Positions 12,678 to 23,705 of a stretch of 64,000 bases of DNA are shown here, piece after piece (position 1 is the first letter of the stretch; each line of letters begins with the position of its first letter). A program made the translations under genes and the position numbers. Source of the stretch: Hansfordia pulvinata (Eukaryota > Ascomycota > Sordariomycetes > Xylariales); assembly GCA_006538405.1 (NCBI GenBank), contig BJKQ01000004.1, positions 1,860,001-1,924,000 of the forward strand. The letters are read 5' to 3'. Below the pieces are notes generated by a model. That model had not been told where the DNA came from. It saw only the letters and a list, made by a program, of their open reading frames with translations, and did no database searches.

Positions 12678-15600
12678 CTAGAATCCCCAGCGGCTTCCAC
12701 CTTCGCGGCGCTGGTTCTCTTCCAGAGCATCGCCAGCAGCACGGACAATGCCGCCCAGGAAACCACCGCCCGAGTCATCATCGCGGCGGTCGTTATCACG
12801 GCGGTCGTCGTCACGGCGGTCGTCGTTGCGACGATACTCATCGCGGCCATAGCCAGAGCTCTCCTCCCGGCCATAGCCAGAGCTCTCCTGCCGACCGTAG
12901 CCCGAGCTTTCCTCCCGGCCATAACCAGAGCTTTCGCGGCCATATCCGGAACTTTCTTGCCGGCCATATCCAGAGCTCTCGCGACCGTAGCCTGAGTTAT
13001 CATCGCGACCGTCACCCGAGTTGTCGTCGCGACCGTAACGGGACGAGTCTTGGCGCTCGTAACCAGAGTCTTGGCTGCGGCCATACCCACTGGATTGGCC
13101 GTAGCTATCCTCACGACCGTAGCCGGAGTTCTCGTTGCGGCCACCATAGCCCGATGATCTATAGCTCACACTGCTGCTCTCATACCGAGACTCGGTGCGC
13201 TCCTCGTAGCGATCGCCGCCGTCGGTACGACGAGACTCGGTGCGTTCCTCATACCCGTAGCCTCCAGAGCCACCACGTCGGTCATCATCCTCTTCATGGC
13301 GGCGATACTGACGCGACTCACTACCGTCGCCGTGTCTGCGTTCAGAGTACTCAGCTTCCTCATAGCGACCTTCCGACCGACCGTACTCAGTGCGGCTGTC
13401 TGTGTAGCCTCCGTCGTTGTCATAACGTCTGCTGCTGTGGGACTCCTTCTCCTCTTTGTCGAAGCTGCCTCCCAAGAGAGAACCGGCAACCTTGCCGAGG
13501 AAACCTCCGCTTCCGGAGCTTGATTCGTGCTGCTGAGGTTTGTTCCACTCGGGCAGGTTGACCTCACCTCCGCTTTGCTGGTTGACAAAGTCACCTACAC
13601 CGCCCGTAACAGCCCCCATGATCGAGTTGACGGCAGCACCGGCAATGCGGTCACTGGTGGATCCTCCGCCACCTCCAGAGAGAGTCTTGTGCATGCCCAG
13701 GGGTCCGCAGCAGCCGTGGCCCGTGTCCACGACACCTTCTTTGTGGTTTTCGCCCTCTTCAACGCCTCGGCGAGAGAGCTTGCGGCGGTATTCGTCCTTG
13801 GCGTCGTCGGACATCTGTCCCCACCAATCTTCCATGGTTCGGAACATGATGTCACGGCCTTCACGGGCGCCATCCTCGCCCATGCGGCGTTGGGCAGGGT
13901 GATGGAACACACCGTGAATGATACGGTCGTTCAGACGGCGGATGTCCACGCCTTCATCGTCCCAAGCCTCCATGAGCTGAGGCACTACCCAGGCAACCAC
14001 CTTGCTGGCAGTCTTGCCGGCAGGCTCGTTCATGATCTGAGGCATTGTTAGCTCAACGACAATCCCGTCCTGATGGGAAACATACGTTGGAGAAGTGATC
14101 CTTTGAAAGCATCGAGTGGGTGGGGTCCGTGCAGCGGTCGTCGTTGAAGACAATGTGCTGCTCGTTCTGGCTGCTCTGGATGATTTCAGAAGAGCCGGTT
14201 CTGAGCTCATTCTTGATCTGCTGAACGACGGGCACGATGAAAGGTGCCATGATGGAGAAAGTCCACCTCGACATGGCCTCTTCGAGCTGCTCCAGAATCT
14301 CGGGCAGAATGGGGATCTTTTCGATCGCTGCATTGATGCTCTTGACAATGTCGTCGTGGAATTCGATAGCAGGCATGACCTGACGGTAGATCTCCTGAAC
14401 TTGGCGGGTGAACTCTTCGGGCTGGCGAGGCGAGATAGATGCATTCTGCATCTGCGAGTTGGCAGCGTTGTCCTGGATCTCGTGCATCTGGCTCTTCTTG
14501 TCTCCACCGCCAAGAACACCATCGGGAATCTTGTCGAGGAGGCCTTCGATGATGCTGGTGTCGTTACGGGACTGGTTCTGCAGAGTGCCCTCGAGCTCGT
14601 CAATCTCACTCTGCGTCATCTTGTCGGACACTGTGGAAGAATCAGAAAATAGTCCGCGGGCTGACAACGGACTGGCCCAACTGCTTACCTTCACCGGCAA
14701 CCGAGTGCAGGAAGTCCACGCCACCGAAGGTGCCGGTGACAATAGGGTACACGTCGTCGCGAGCACCCTCCAAGCGCATCATGGTGTCGCGGCCAACGTG
14801 TGGGAACACATCACGCTCGCCCATCTCGATGAGGGCCAGCTCGGTGTAGTTGCTGTGGGCAAGATAGTCTGCAGGGTACTACTGTCAGCTGGGGCGTTGG
14901 AAGATGTACGAGGGCCGCATCTGACCTTCCAGGCAGTGGAGACCGGTGCCCATGAGCCGGAGGGCTTCGTAGAGATCGGCCTTGTTGTTGTTACGGTTGT
15001 AGTCGCGGGCAAGCTCAATGGACCGACGGAAGAGGTGGCGGACGTGCTTGGCCGAGGTCATGATACCAGCATCCTCGTTGGCAATGTAGTTCTTCATGCC
15101 GGTTCGGTCGTCAATGCCCAGCTCGACGCGCTCATCCACAGGACCTCGGAGTCTGCGGTCGTACTGGCGGGCATCTTGGTTGTCGGCGTAGTTCTTGGGG
15201 TTGTCGATGTGGTCCTCGGGACGGTAGCAACCGAGACGCTCGGCAGTGACCTCGAACTCGCCGGAGCCGTAGCCAAAGGTCAGAAAGCCGAGGACACAAA
15301 GAAGCAGACGGATTGCTTCGGCAGAGACAGACTTGACAGTGCCGACATCAATGGCCTGGGAGTAGTCACGAAGCCAGTTGCCGAAGTAGACGCGAGATAC
15401 GTTGAGCTTGTTGAACTTCTTGCCACCGGCGACTCTGGCCATCGTCAGGGCGAGAAGGGCATCCTCGAGGTCACCATGGCGCCCTGGTAGGTTAGGTGCG
15501 GGGTCAGCACAGAGAACGCGCGTAGGGATGAGGAGACAGGCAGAGCAAGAAGGAGAAACCGGCTTACAGTTTTCGCCCTCGACCTTGGAGATGCTGGCAA

Positions 15601-15691
15601 TGTTACCAGCTCCAAAAGCGAGAGCGGGGCGTGCGAAGACGACAAGAAGGGCCAGCCCCAGAATGGCGGGGTAAGGCTTGAATTCGAACAT
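12678..15691 (-). CDS. het-c: Heterokaryon incompatibility protein HET-C
   Basis: HET-C belongs to the fungal vegetative incompatibility family, whose allelic differences trigger death of fused hyphae. Five exons join in frame: 15691-15568, 15483-14926, 14868-14689, 14630-14086 and 14036-12678. They total 2,766 nt, or 921 aa. Donors are GTAAGC, GTCAGA, GTAAGC and GTATGT, with 57-84 nt introns. The product begins with a signal peptide (MFEFKPYPAILGLALLVVFA). Next comes the conserved HET-C block, including ENWRHGDLED across intron 1 and LEDYLAHSNYTEL across intron 2, then a predicted helical region. The C-terminal third is rich in Gly, Arg, Ser, Tyr and Asp and carries degenerate SSGYGRE repeats. 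This matches the glycine-rich tail known for the Neurospora protein. The frame is intact. The allelic specificity class cannot be read from one sequence. Confidence 0.93.
12765..13150 (-). repeat. SGYGRE-type coding repeat in het-c
   Basis: Degenerate 21-24 bp units encode SSGYGRE, SSGYGRQE and DNSGYGRD variants. They are followed towards the C-terminus by DDRRDDDRR units. The repeat lies wholly within the last het-c exon and keeps frame. Confidence 0.85.
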
Positions 15692-16518
15692 GGTCGTAGC
15701 CAAGCTGCTGCGCAAAGTACGGCTGGTGTCTTCTGAAAGGTTGGGCCGTCTGATTGCTGTGAGGAGGGGTGGATTGATGTTTGTTGAGGGGAGTGTGATC
15801 GGGAGCGATCTCGTGAAGGGGGGAAAAGACGAGCAGGTCAAAGGCAGCGCAAGCCCAGCTTATGAAGGGGCAAAGGGGGGAACCGAGCGGTAGCAGTGAC
15901 GTGTGCCGAACCAGGGCAACCAACGGGGCAGGCGAGAGAGTGAATGCGGCGGGTGCGACTCGAATGGACCAAGGCGACGACCGGGACAGCTCGTTACCTT
16001 AGGTAGGTAGCCTGCGGAACACCCTGCGGAACAGCCTAAGGTTCGGCACCGCAGTGAGGGGGAGGGGTAGCAGCTCAGGAGCTTCGTTCATCTGCTGGGT
16101 CCCTTTGTCGCAGGTCGCGCGGCCTGTGCTTCGCCCTTTGCCCTTTACCAGCACCAACTGGGACCTCCAAGTAACGGCGGCAGGTATGCGCCCCGCGATG
16201 GTTTGCTTGGGCAAGGCAGCTGTCGATCCGGGCGCTGTGAGCCAGCCGACGGGCAATGCTTGTTTCGTCTGCTTCGCCGGGGGAGGCGAACCTGCTGGAC
16301 CCCCCGTTTGCCAAGACCATGGTGCAGAGCCCAAGTGGATTCTAACTCGCTGGATGAGAGTGGCCCTGTTAGCACACCCAGCGAGGGGCAGGCACACGAT
16401 GACCGTAGGGTTGCTCTTTGCGATGATAGCTGGTGCCCCTCCGCATCGAATGTCTGCTCGGAGCCGGCGCCACCCGGTCCCAGGGTGATGCGAGGGTTTG
16501 ATTCGCGGGGCATTAAAA

Positions 16519-16535
16519 GGGGGGGGGGGGGGGGG
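16519..16535. repeat. Poly-G tract
   Basis: A 17-base G homopolymer preceded by AAAA, in gene-free sequence. Confidence 0.85.
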
Positions 16536-18844
16536 TGTGGTTTATGCGGCGGGCAGCTGTTGTTGGTGGTCTGGCTAGGCGAGGCGCGGGGTCGGCGGGT
16601 TGAAGTCGTCGGGCGCTGTAGTGAGGCTATCACCACTACCATGTGATTGGGATCAGGCCGTTTGTCGCACGGAAGGCCATGGTAAGAGACCGCTGGCCGT
16701 CGCAATCGCGCTTGGGGGGGACCTTTGCTGGACGACGTACCCGTAGAATTATTTATTTATCTAAGAGTGCCCATCAAGGTCGGAAAGCGCCATCCAAGTC
16801 AAGACCTCCATAGCGGCTGCCGATTTTGAGGACCTTGATGTATCAGTCAAGTCCATATAGCCTCGCCTGCCTTGTGCCAGCGCCGTCTTTTGCGCGTTCT
16901 ACTGATACAAGTACTAAGGTACCTAAAGTCTGGTGATGCGTGGGCTGCGCGTCATCCCCTCGGCCGCAGCTTCCTGACCAAGAAATTTCGCGGGCTGTTT
17001 CAGAACGCGCCTGACGAGTGTGCGGGGTCGAATTGAGGTCCACGACACAGTAAGGATACCTACGGCCTTAACTCGCACTCGTTAAGGTAGGTAGCGCTCG
17101 CCATCTGGACCGTGCACACGCATCCATCCGTTATTGATGTACCTACCTCCTACCACCTGCAGGTACCTATATTAATAGGTGCCTTAAGTAAGGTAGGTAC
17201 GAGTTGCCGGCGCGTCTCTCCGGTGGACATTGTCAGAATGAGGTCTTTGACCTACAGCCTGGGCCTTCTACGGAGTTGTAAGTAATATTACGGTTGCTGT
17301 GTATCTCGGAGAGGTTATGGGTGAATGACCGCGCCTATCCATAGACAGTGACAGGTGTTGCCCGGGACCGCAAGCCCGCGCCGCCATGCCCGAAGATCGA
17401 CACTATCTCGATCGCATTAGATCTCCCGGGGGCTCGCCTGTCACCTGGATAGAGGTACTGACCGTGCTGCTCACCCTTGTACCCTTGCGGTGGGCGGGGC
17501 GACTTGGGCCGCTCCGCTTCTGCGGGACCGCGATTGTCCTGGACTTTGTTTACAGCCAAGTTATTCAGGTACTCGCGCGCGATGCTGCTTCGCGACACCG
17601 CGTCCCACGGCACGCGCTCATGGCCACGAAGAGGCACACACGGGGATGGGGTCTCTCCGGAGCCTTCTCAGTAGGTACATGTAGGCCGCTGATGCATTCG
17701 GGCCTACACACCTCCGATTTGGAGCCCGTGGAAATGGTCTTTCACAGACCCGCGACTTGAAGCCAGCTTCGAAGCAAGCTTTCAACACATGCGTGTGCTT
17801 GTCTATGGGTAAGGTGGGTAGGGACCAGGCTCCATCATCTATCTATCGCGACGTCCCTAGACTGTCGTCAGTTGAAGTCCGCGTACCTAAGGTGTAGGTC
17901 CAGTTGTGGAAGTAGATTCCTAGTCGCGCATGGAACCCGCAACACACAAGAGACCTGCCCGACGTCTTTGAGTATAGAGCTCGACATTCATCATCGGATA
18001 CATGTACGCCGCTAGAGCATGTTTGTCTCGGCTCATTTGCTCACTGCCACTGCCAGTCGGGAGGGGCTCCGGGCCGTCTCGCCCGCTAGCTCATGGCGGA
18101 GGGCATACTCGTACTTGCACGAGAGAGGGGTGGTGGGTACGTGGGCCAGAATTGAAGGGGTCTACGAGTTCTCGTGTTGTCTTGCACGGCACCCCGGATA
18201 GCTCACGCGAGGAGCGCGTCTCCAACCTTTCTGATGACATTCGCTCACGGCTTGAATTTTGCATGATCCCGCCTGTCTGGACCGGTCTCTGAAGAATAAA
18301 GAATCACGTACAGCAATCACGTGTAGCGAAGGAGCGCGACAGATGTCGTGCAACATGAAGCAACTGCCAGCTCTCGACGCCCCATCGGCTCACCGTCTGT
18401 TGATACCTCGCGTAGCTCCGCCAGGGATGAGCAGCGTGGGCCGACATGGACACGGTTTGACGATGCGTCGAATCTACAGCAGCTGTACTACCAAGAAAAG
18501 TGCTTGCAAGAAGTATTGCTCACGCCTAGCAGTGTCGAGCGCATGTCCTGTGTCCAACACTCATGCCTGGACATGGCATAGTAAGCATTCGGTGCTCTAG
18601 CGCATGTGCCGGCTGCCAGGGCACCGCGACGCTGACAACAACGGCACCACAAGGTATCCAGCGCGAGACCGCCCATCTGGCATCCAGAGCAGGACCAGGG
18701 CAGAGGCGGCTGGTGCCCCATGGACAGGCTGGGGAGGGCCATCAGCGGGAGGTTAGAGGTCGAAGCCCCCGCTAGATGAGGGGCTGCTCCTATGAGCTGG
18801 GAACTGCCCGGAGTCGGCACTGATTCTCGGGTGCCCCAGGGAGA

Positions 18845-18899
18845 GCCTACAAGCACCGGATTAGGCCTACAGATCGCCCTGGGACCGGTGCTTGTAGGC
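18845..18899. repeat. Perfect 15-bp inverted repeat
   Basis: The left arm GCCTACAAGCACCGG (18845-18859) and the right arm CCGGTGCTTGTAGGC (18885-18899) are exact reverse complements, separated by 25 bases. No T-run follows, and no gene is attached. Confidence 0.85.
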
Positions 18900-21800
18900 C
18901 ACCTGGTGGTAGGTAGTCGCTGAGCTCTGACATCAGCCCCGGAAGACCATGGACTCATTCGATGGACTGATCCCCCAGCGCGCAACATGAGGTACAAGGA
19001 CATCGTTGTCAGGCAGCCAGCAGCGGCGCTGGTCGTGCGACACCCCAGGGCCCAGAACCTCACCCCTCACAGAGACCCGTCTGGTATGTATCATCGCGTT
19101 CAACCACCACCGCCACAGGCATCCCCCAAATAGCTGCCGCCGCGGACCCCAGCAGTCGCAGGCGCCTGCAAGCTGACTGCAGCGACCAGTAGGAACGAGT
19201 CGCGCGGCGCTGAATGAGGTCGTGGAGGCGTCTCGCTGGGGAGCGATGGCCTGGCGACAGGGTCCCGCAGCCATCAACACGAGCAAGAAGCGCCCCCTTC
19301 CCCCCTTCCACCATCCTGGTCGCGCTGATCTTGTGTTGCACAACGCGCGGCACTCGACAGCCAACCCTTCGGAATATGATTTCCCACACCTCACCATTCT
19401 GCCGGTGTACTCGATAAAATGTGTGAATTCCTGAGCTGCACGCCCAGGGCGCTGGGTTATGACACACATGATTTCACAGCTGGTGATTGAAAGCCGCGCG
19501 CCGTTGTTTTGCCGTCTCCCCTCTCTGCCCTGCGGCGCGAAAGCACGCGAGCGCTGGCTCACCCGCCAGGCGACCTAGGAAGTACCCTCCTACGAACCCC
19601 TCAGTCTTACCCGGTCTCGTAGTACGCGCCTGGCCCTCTGCATCTTCCAGCAGCCCTGAAGTCCGTCTGTGGGAGTCAAGGGTGGCGGATGGTCAGTAGA
19701 CCCGTGTACGCGATTCTTTTCGTACCCGGAACCCGCACAGCTTCGAGGACTGGAGCCCTGCCCGAGGTAGCGACATCTACAGGTACGCTCGCGCGTTGCG
19801 AAAAGCGAGGTAAACAACTTTGAATGTCGCGTGCACAGCCGTCTAGATCTTCATGTGCATGCACTGTAAGTTACAATCCGGAGGGGCCCGTATTTGATGC
19901 ATTCAAGTCTGCAACTTTGAACTACAGATAGCGGCCCCTGCGAGCGACCGGACGAAAACATAGAATACCGTACCTAGTAAAGAAGATGATGAATGTGTGC
20001 GCGTGTAAGTGGGAGGGCCGAGTGCGCAGGTCTACCTCTGACCTCGCCGGCGAGGTGGGGGGATACATGTGCCTAAGGTCAAGCTGGAGGAACTCGCAGG
20101 CGCGTTAGACCATTTTGGACGACAATGCTCGTACGTCCGTCCGGTCGGATGATTGCAACAATGGGTGACTGCCCTGGGCGGTCCGGGTGGGCACCTCGTG
20201 AAGGTCGGGTACGGGAATGGAGGGAACGAGGTGGAAGCGAAGAGGTCAGGTACATAAGCTAGGTACCTACCTACCTACGAGTACCAGCTGGAGGAGTGAG
20301 GTACGCGTAGGCGCTCGCACAACATTCAACATTCAACATTGGAGGTCGGATGTGTACAGGTACAGGTACAGATACATGGGGCCCGGTCGCCTTCCCGGCA
20401 AGGCTCAAATGTTGCCTGACGTGTCTGGCAGCATCAGGGCGCGCAAAGCTGCAGGTGACTGGGCGGTGCGCTCCAATGGATGGATTGGCCCCGGCACCCC
20501 GTCCAATCCTGCCCCAGCGCTGGCTGGCCGCCCCACTCTTCTGGCCTCCGGCCTTTACTGATCTTGGGCCTTCCAGGTCCATGTGTGCGCCTGTCTTAAG
20601 CTCTGTCCGGGAAGCTGCTCGGCCTGGCGGTTTTTCGGGGGTTCCAGCACCCCCCGCTCCTCGCCAGCTCTTGGGCTCCCCCCGGGGCCACCACTCTTTG
20701 CGCCTTTTCCCACTCTGCCCTCCTTCTGGGACCCGGGCCTGGCACCGTCGTTTTCGTCTGAACGGAACCCCACTGGCCTTCGCGGATGAGCCCAGCGTCG
20801 ACTTTCAGGCGAAGAACCCGTCCAACGCACGTTGAGGTACAAGGAAGCGCCTGTCGTCGCCCTCGGCCCAGAGCCCCGATGGCACTGACAGTGGACGGGA
20901 CAGCGCCAGCATCCAACGGAGTCAAGAGGTCCAAAACCCCGTCTCTCTGACCTGCTGTTTTGGGCGCGCAGGCGCCCCAAATACGATGATGCACCCAAAA
21001 GACTCAACACAAGATGAATACGCCGCGCCGGCGAGTTGCGATTACAACAATAAGAGATGGAACTGCGCCGGCACGAACGCCACGCATCGGCCATCATCAA
21101 TGCAACCAGCTTGCAAAGAACCTCCCCAGCTTGTGTCGGCCTGAACGGCGGGACACCCCGTTTCGCAGGCGGTCTGTGAATATTACTTGTCATCATGTGG
21201 CAGGCAGAGCAGCCTCACGTGTTCCACCAGCTTCTGGACGGGCGAGGTCGGCACCGGGCAAAGCTTGGGCTATTGGCGCTTCTGACGCCAGTGGGCTGCG
21301 GTCCTCGCACTTCGGAGAGCTGTTGGCGTAGCACGGATCGTGCTGGCCTCGTAGGTAGCTGAATACCTGGCTACGATTATCGCTGGTACTTCGTAGACGT
21401 GACTCTGCACGAAACGACAATGGCCAGCCCAAGGTCGCGGGTGACTGCTGGCGGGGAGGGCGAGTCGTCGATGACCTGATGCACAGTGAGGCGCGCTTCG
21501 AGGCCAGCCCCGGCACGGGCTTTGAGTATTGTACTCGTACGGCACTGGATATGGCCCACGTCTTCCAGGCGGGATGGGAGCTGTTTGGCGCCAGATTGAT
21601 GCAGTGATGGAGTGATTTGGCTCCCACTTCAGACGAGCCAGCGCCAACTTGACCTGGGCCAGAGCGCCGACTGGTAGAAAGCTGGGCGGGCTCATTGGCC
21701 TGCGACCTCCGCGGGGGTTTTCACGGGCGGCTGCCACTGATCCCCCCGAGCCATCACTTCACTCGAGCTGGAGGGCTGTGAATCGAACGGGGAGCTTGCG

Positions 21801-22475
21801 CTGCCAGGTTTGTGTACAAAATCGGGCTTAGCATTGAGGGGAGGCTCAAGTACCGCGGGCGTGCTTCCTCACCACCACTGCGAGTGTTACTGCGGACCCA
21901 AGGGCTCAGGGTACTTGGCTAACAAGCCAGCGGCATCTCAAGGCCCGTACCTGACGCAGCGGGTGCGAGGCACATGCAGGCAGCACGGCTTCCAGGGCGC
22001 CAAGCGCCCGCAACGCCCAGGGCCAAAAAAAGATCGGAACATGAACGGTAAAGTACATGTACCTGTACGGGCACCGCCCAGGCCGGCAGCGGATGCAGCC
22101 CGTGGCGCGCTACCAGCACCTGTAGCTGGGGTGCTAGCATTGCGACGTGGGAGGGAAAAGTCAAATCACTCAGAGCCTCGAGGGTCCCCACCCACTGATT
22201 TAAACGGGCAGCCCCCCCGGGGGCGCGCGTACCGCCGTCCCAGGCTCTTCCCTCTTTCTGTCTGCACCGCACCTCACTTTGAACCAGGCCTCCCCGCCCA
22301 GCGCTGCGCAGCCCTGAACCCCCTAACCTCCAGCCCAGAGCTCGTGTACCTCACCGCACCACAACGCGCCGCACTCGCACCACCACACCACTGCCAGCGC
22401 CCCGCCTGTGCAGCCATCTACCATCCCCCCGCCGCGCTCCAAGCACCCCTCGTAACCTTTCCCCCCCCAAAAACC

Positions 22476-23705
22476 ATGGGCCGCCCAAGAAGACCGACCC
22501 TCCCAAGCAGCCTCAGCCCGCCCCCGTTGCACCCGCCATGGCAGCCCCCATCCCCATGCAGCCCGGCCAGGGCGTGGGCATGTCCCAGATGGCGCCGCAC
22601 ATGGCCCCGATGGGCGCGGCCCCGCCCCCGCCTGGCACCATGCCTCCCATGCCCACCCGCACCGTCGATGTCGACCAGTTTGTCCGCGTCCGCGATAGCG
22701 TAAGTCCCACCAGCACCACCGCCCACCGCCCGTGCTCGATCGGCCTGCCAGCGCAGGCGCAGCTCCCCACGGGCACGCGACGGCGCAGCAGCAGCGCCGC
22801 AGTCCCCACTGACACTCACTTCAGGTTCACCAACGCTTCACCGTCCTGCTGGGACTTATGAAGAACTTCAGCGATGACTTCCTCCGCCAGACCAACCTGC
22901 TCCTCGGCGAGCCCACCAACCTCGACGCCACCGGCGCCCAGAACATCCAGGCCTTTGTCGCTGGGCTCGACGGCCTGGGGTCCCAGCTGGCCGAGCTCGG
23001 TGCGGCCCCTACGGAGGAGAAGAAGGAGCGTAAGAAGCGCACGCACGACCCCAATGCCCCCAAGCGCCCCTTGACGCCCTACTTCCTTTACATGCAGACG
23101 GCCCGTCCCATCATCGCGAGCGACCTGGGCCAGGATGCACCCAAGGGAGCTGTCCAGGAGGAGGGCCAACGTCGCTGGGGCGCCATGACTCCTTCGGAGA
23201 AGAACGTAAGCCAACTCACCCGGACCCTGCCGCCGTGATGGGGGCGCACCCCGCTGACAGTTCCTCAGGCCTGGAACAACGCGTACCAGTTCAACCTGCG
23301 CCTCTACAACGCCCGAGTGCACTCGTACAAGGCGGGCAACCCCGACGCGCGCAACATGGCGGACGGCGACGCGCTCACGTACGCCGACGCCAACGGCATC
23401 CCGCAGCCCAACCTGACTGGCGACGACGCCATTGCGCCGGCCAACGACCAGGACGCGATCGCGGAGCAGCTGGCGCTGGCCGCTGCCCCGGCGCCGGCCG
23501 ACTTTGACGACGGCAGCAAGACCCCCAAGGGTAAGGGTACCCGCAAGCGCAAGAGTGCTGCCGCAGAAGCTGAGGAAGCCGAGGCGGCCGCTGCTAAGAC
23601 CGCGACCCCGCTAGCCCCGAAAAGAAGCGCCAGAGAAAGTCCAAGGCGGCCGACACCCCTGTAGCGGAAGAGCCTAAGAAGTCTGCCCGCAAGAAGAAGA
23701 ACTAG
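22476..23705 (+). CDS. HMG-box DNA-binding protein (two 1-nt frame gaps)
   Basis: Likely a nuclear, non-sequence-specific HMG-box chromatin protein. Exons are 22476-22699, 22825-23205 and 23269-23705, with GTAAGT and GTAAGC donors and CAG acceptors. The start opens MGRP but is out of frame with the rest. One extra C in the CCC at 22484-22486 gives MGRPKKTDPPKQPQ and makes exon 1 exactly 75 codons. One extra C in the CCCC at 23615-23618 extends the C-terminus to a lysine-rich tail ending SARKKKN. So corrected, the protein is 347 aa. It has a Pro/Met-rich N-terminus, a conserved helical segment at about 76-135, an HMG box at about 149-225 (DPNAPKRPLTPYF, paired tryptophans) and a basic tail. 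Without the first correction, the first in-frame Met is at 22538. Confidence 0.85.

Larger units (their letters stand above)
15692..22475. other. Gene-poor interval of 6.8 kb
   Basis: No supported gene. Several frames exceed 180 codons (for example minus-strand frames near 18488-19063 and 20555-21196, and a plus-strand frame ending at 22703). None has a domain, biased third positions or matching splice signals, and opposite-strand frames overlap them. Contents include a 17-base poly-G at 16519-16535, TACCTA motif clusters near 17090-17210 and 20250-20285, and a perfect inverted repeat near 18.85 kb. The last 250 bases are C-rich, as expected for the leader of the HMG-box gene. No transposase, reverse transcriptase or long terminal repeat is visible. 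Confidence 0.5.

Noticed and set aside
12678..15691. Plus-strand open frames opposite het-c (for example 13527-14051 and 14408-15490).
   Set aside because: They mirror the codons of the well-supported HET-C exons on the other strand and have no domain.
21810..22703. A 297-codon plus-strand frame overlapping the HMG-box start.
   Set aside because: Its last part is the HMG-box exon 1 read in the wrong frame after the gap at 22484-22486, and the rest has no recognisable character.
22476..23705. Programmed frameshifting in the HMG-box gene.
   Set aside because: The same one-base G/C shortfall occurs in unrelated genes across the window, so an assembly cause is far simpler.
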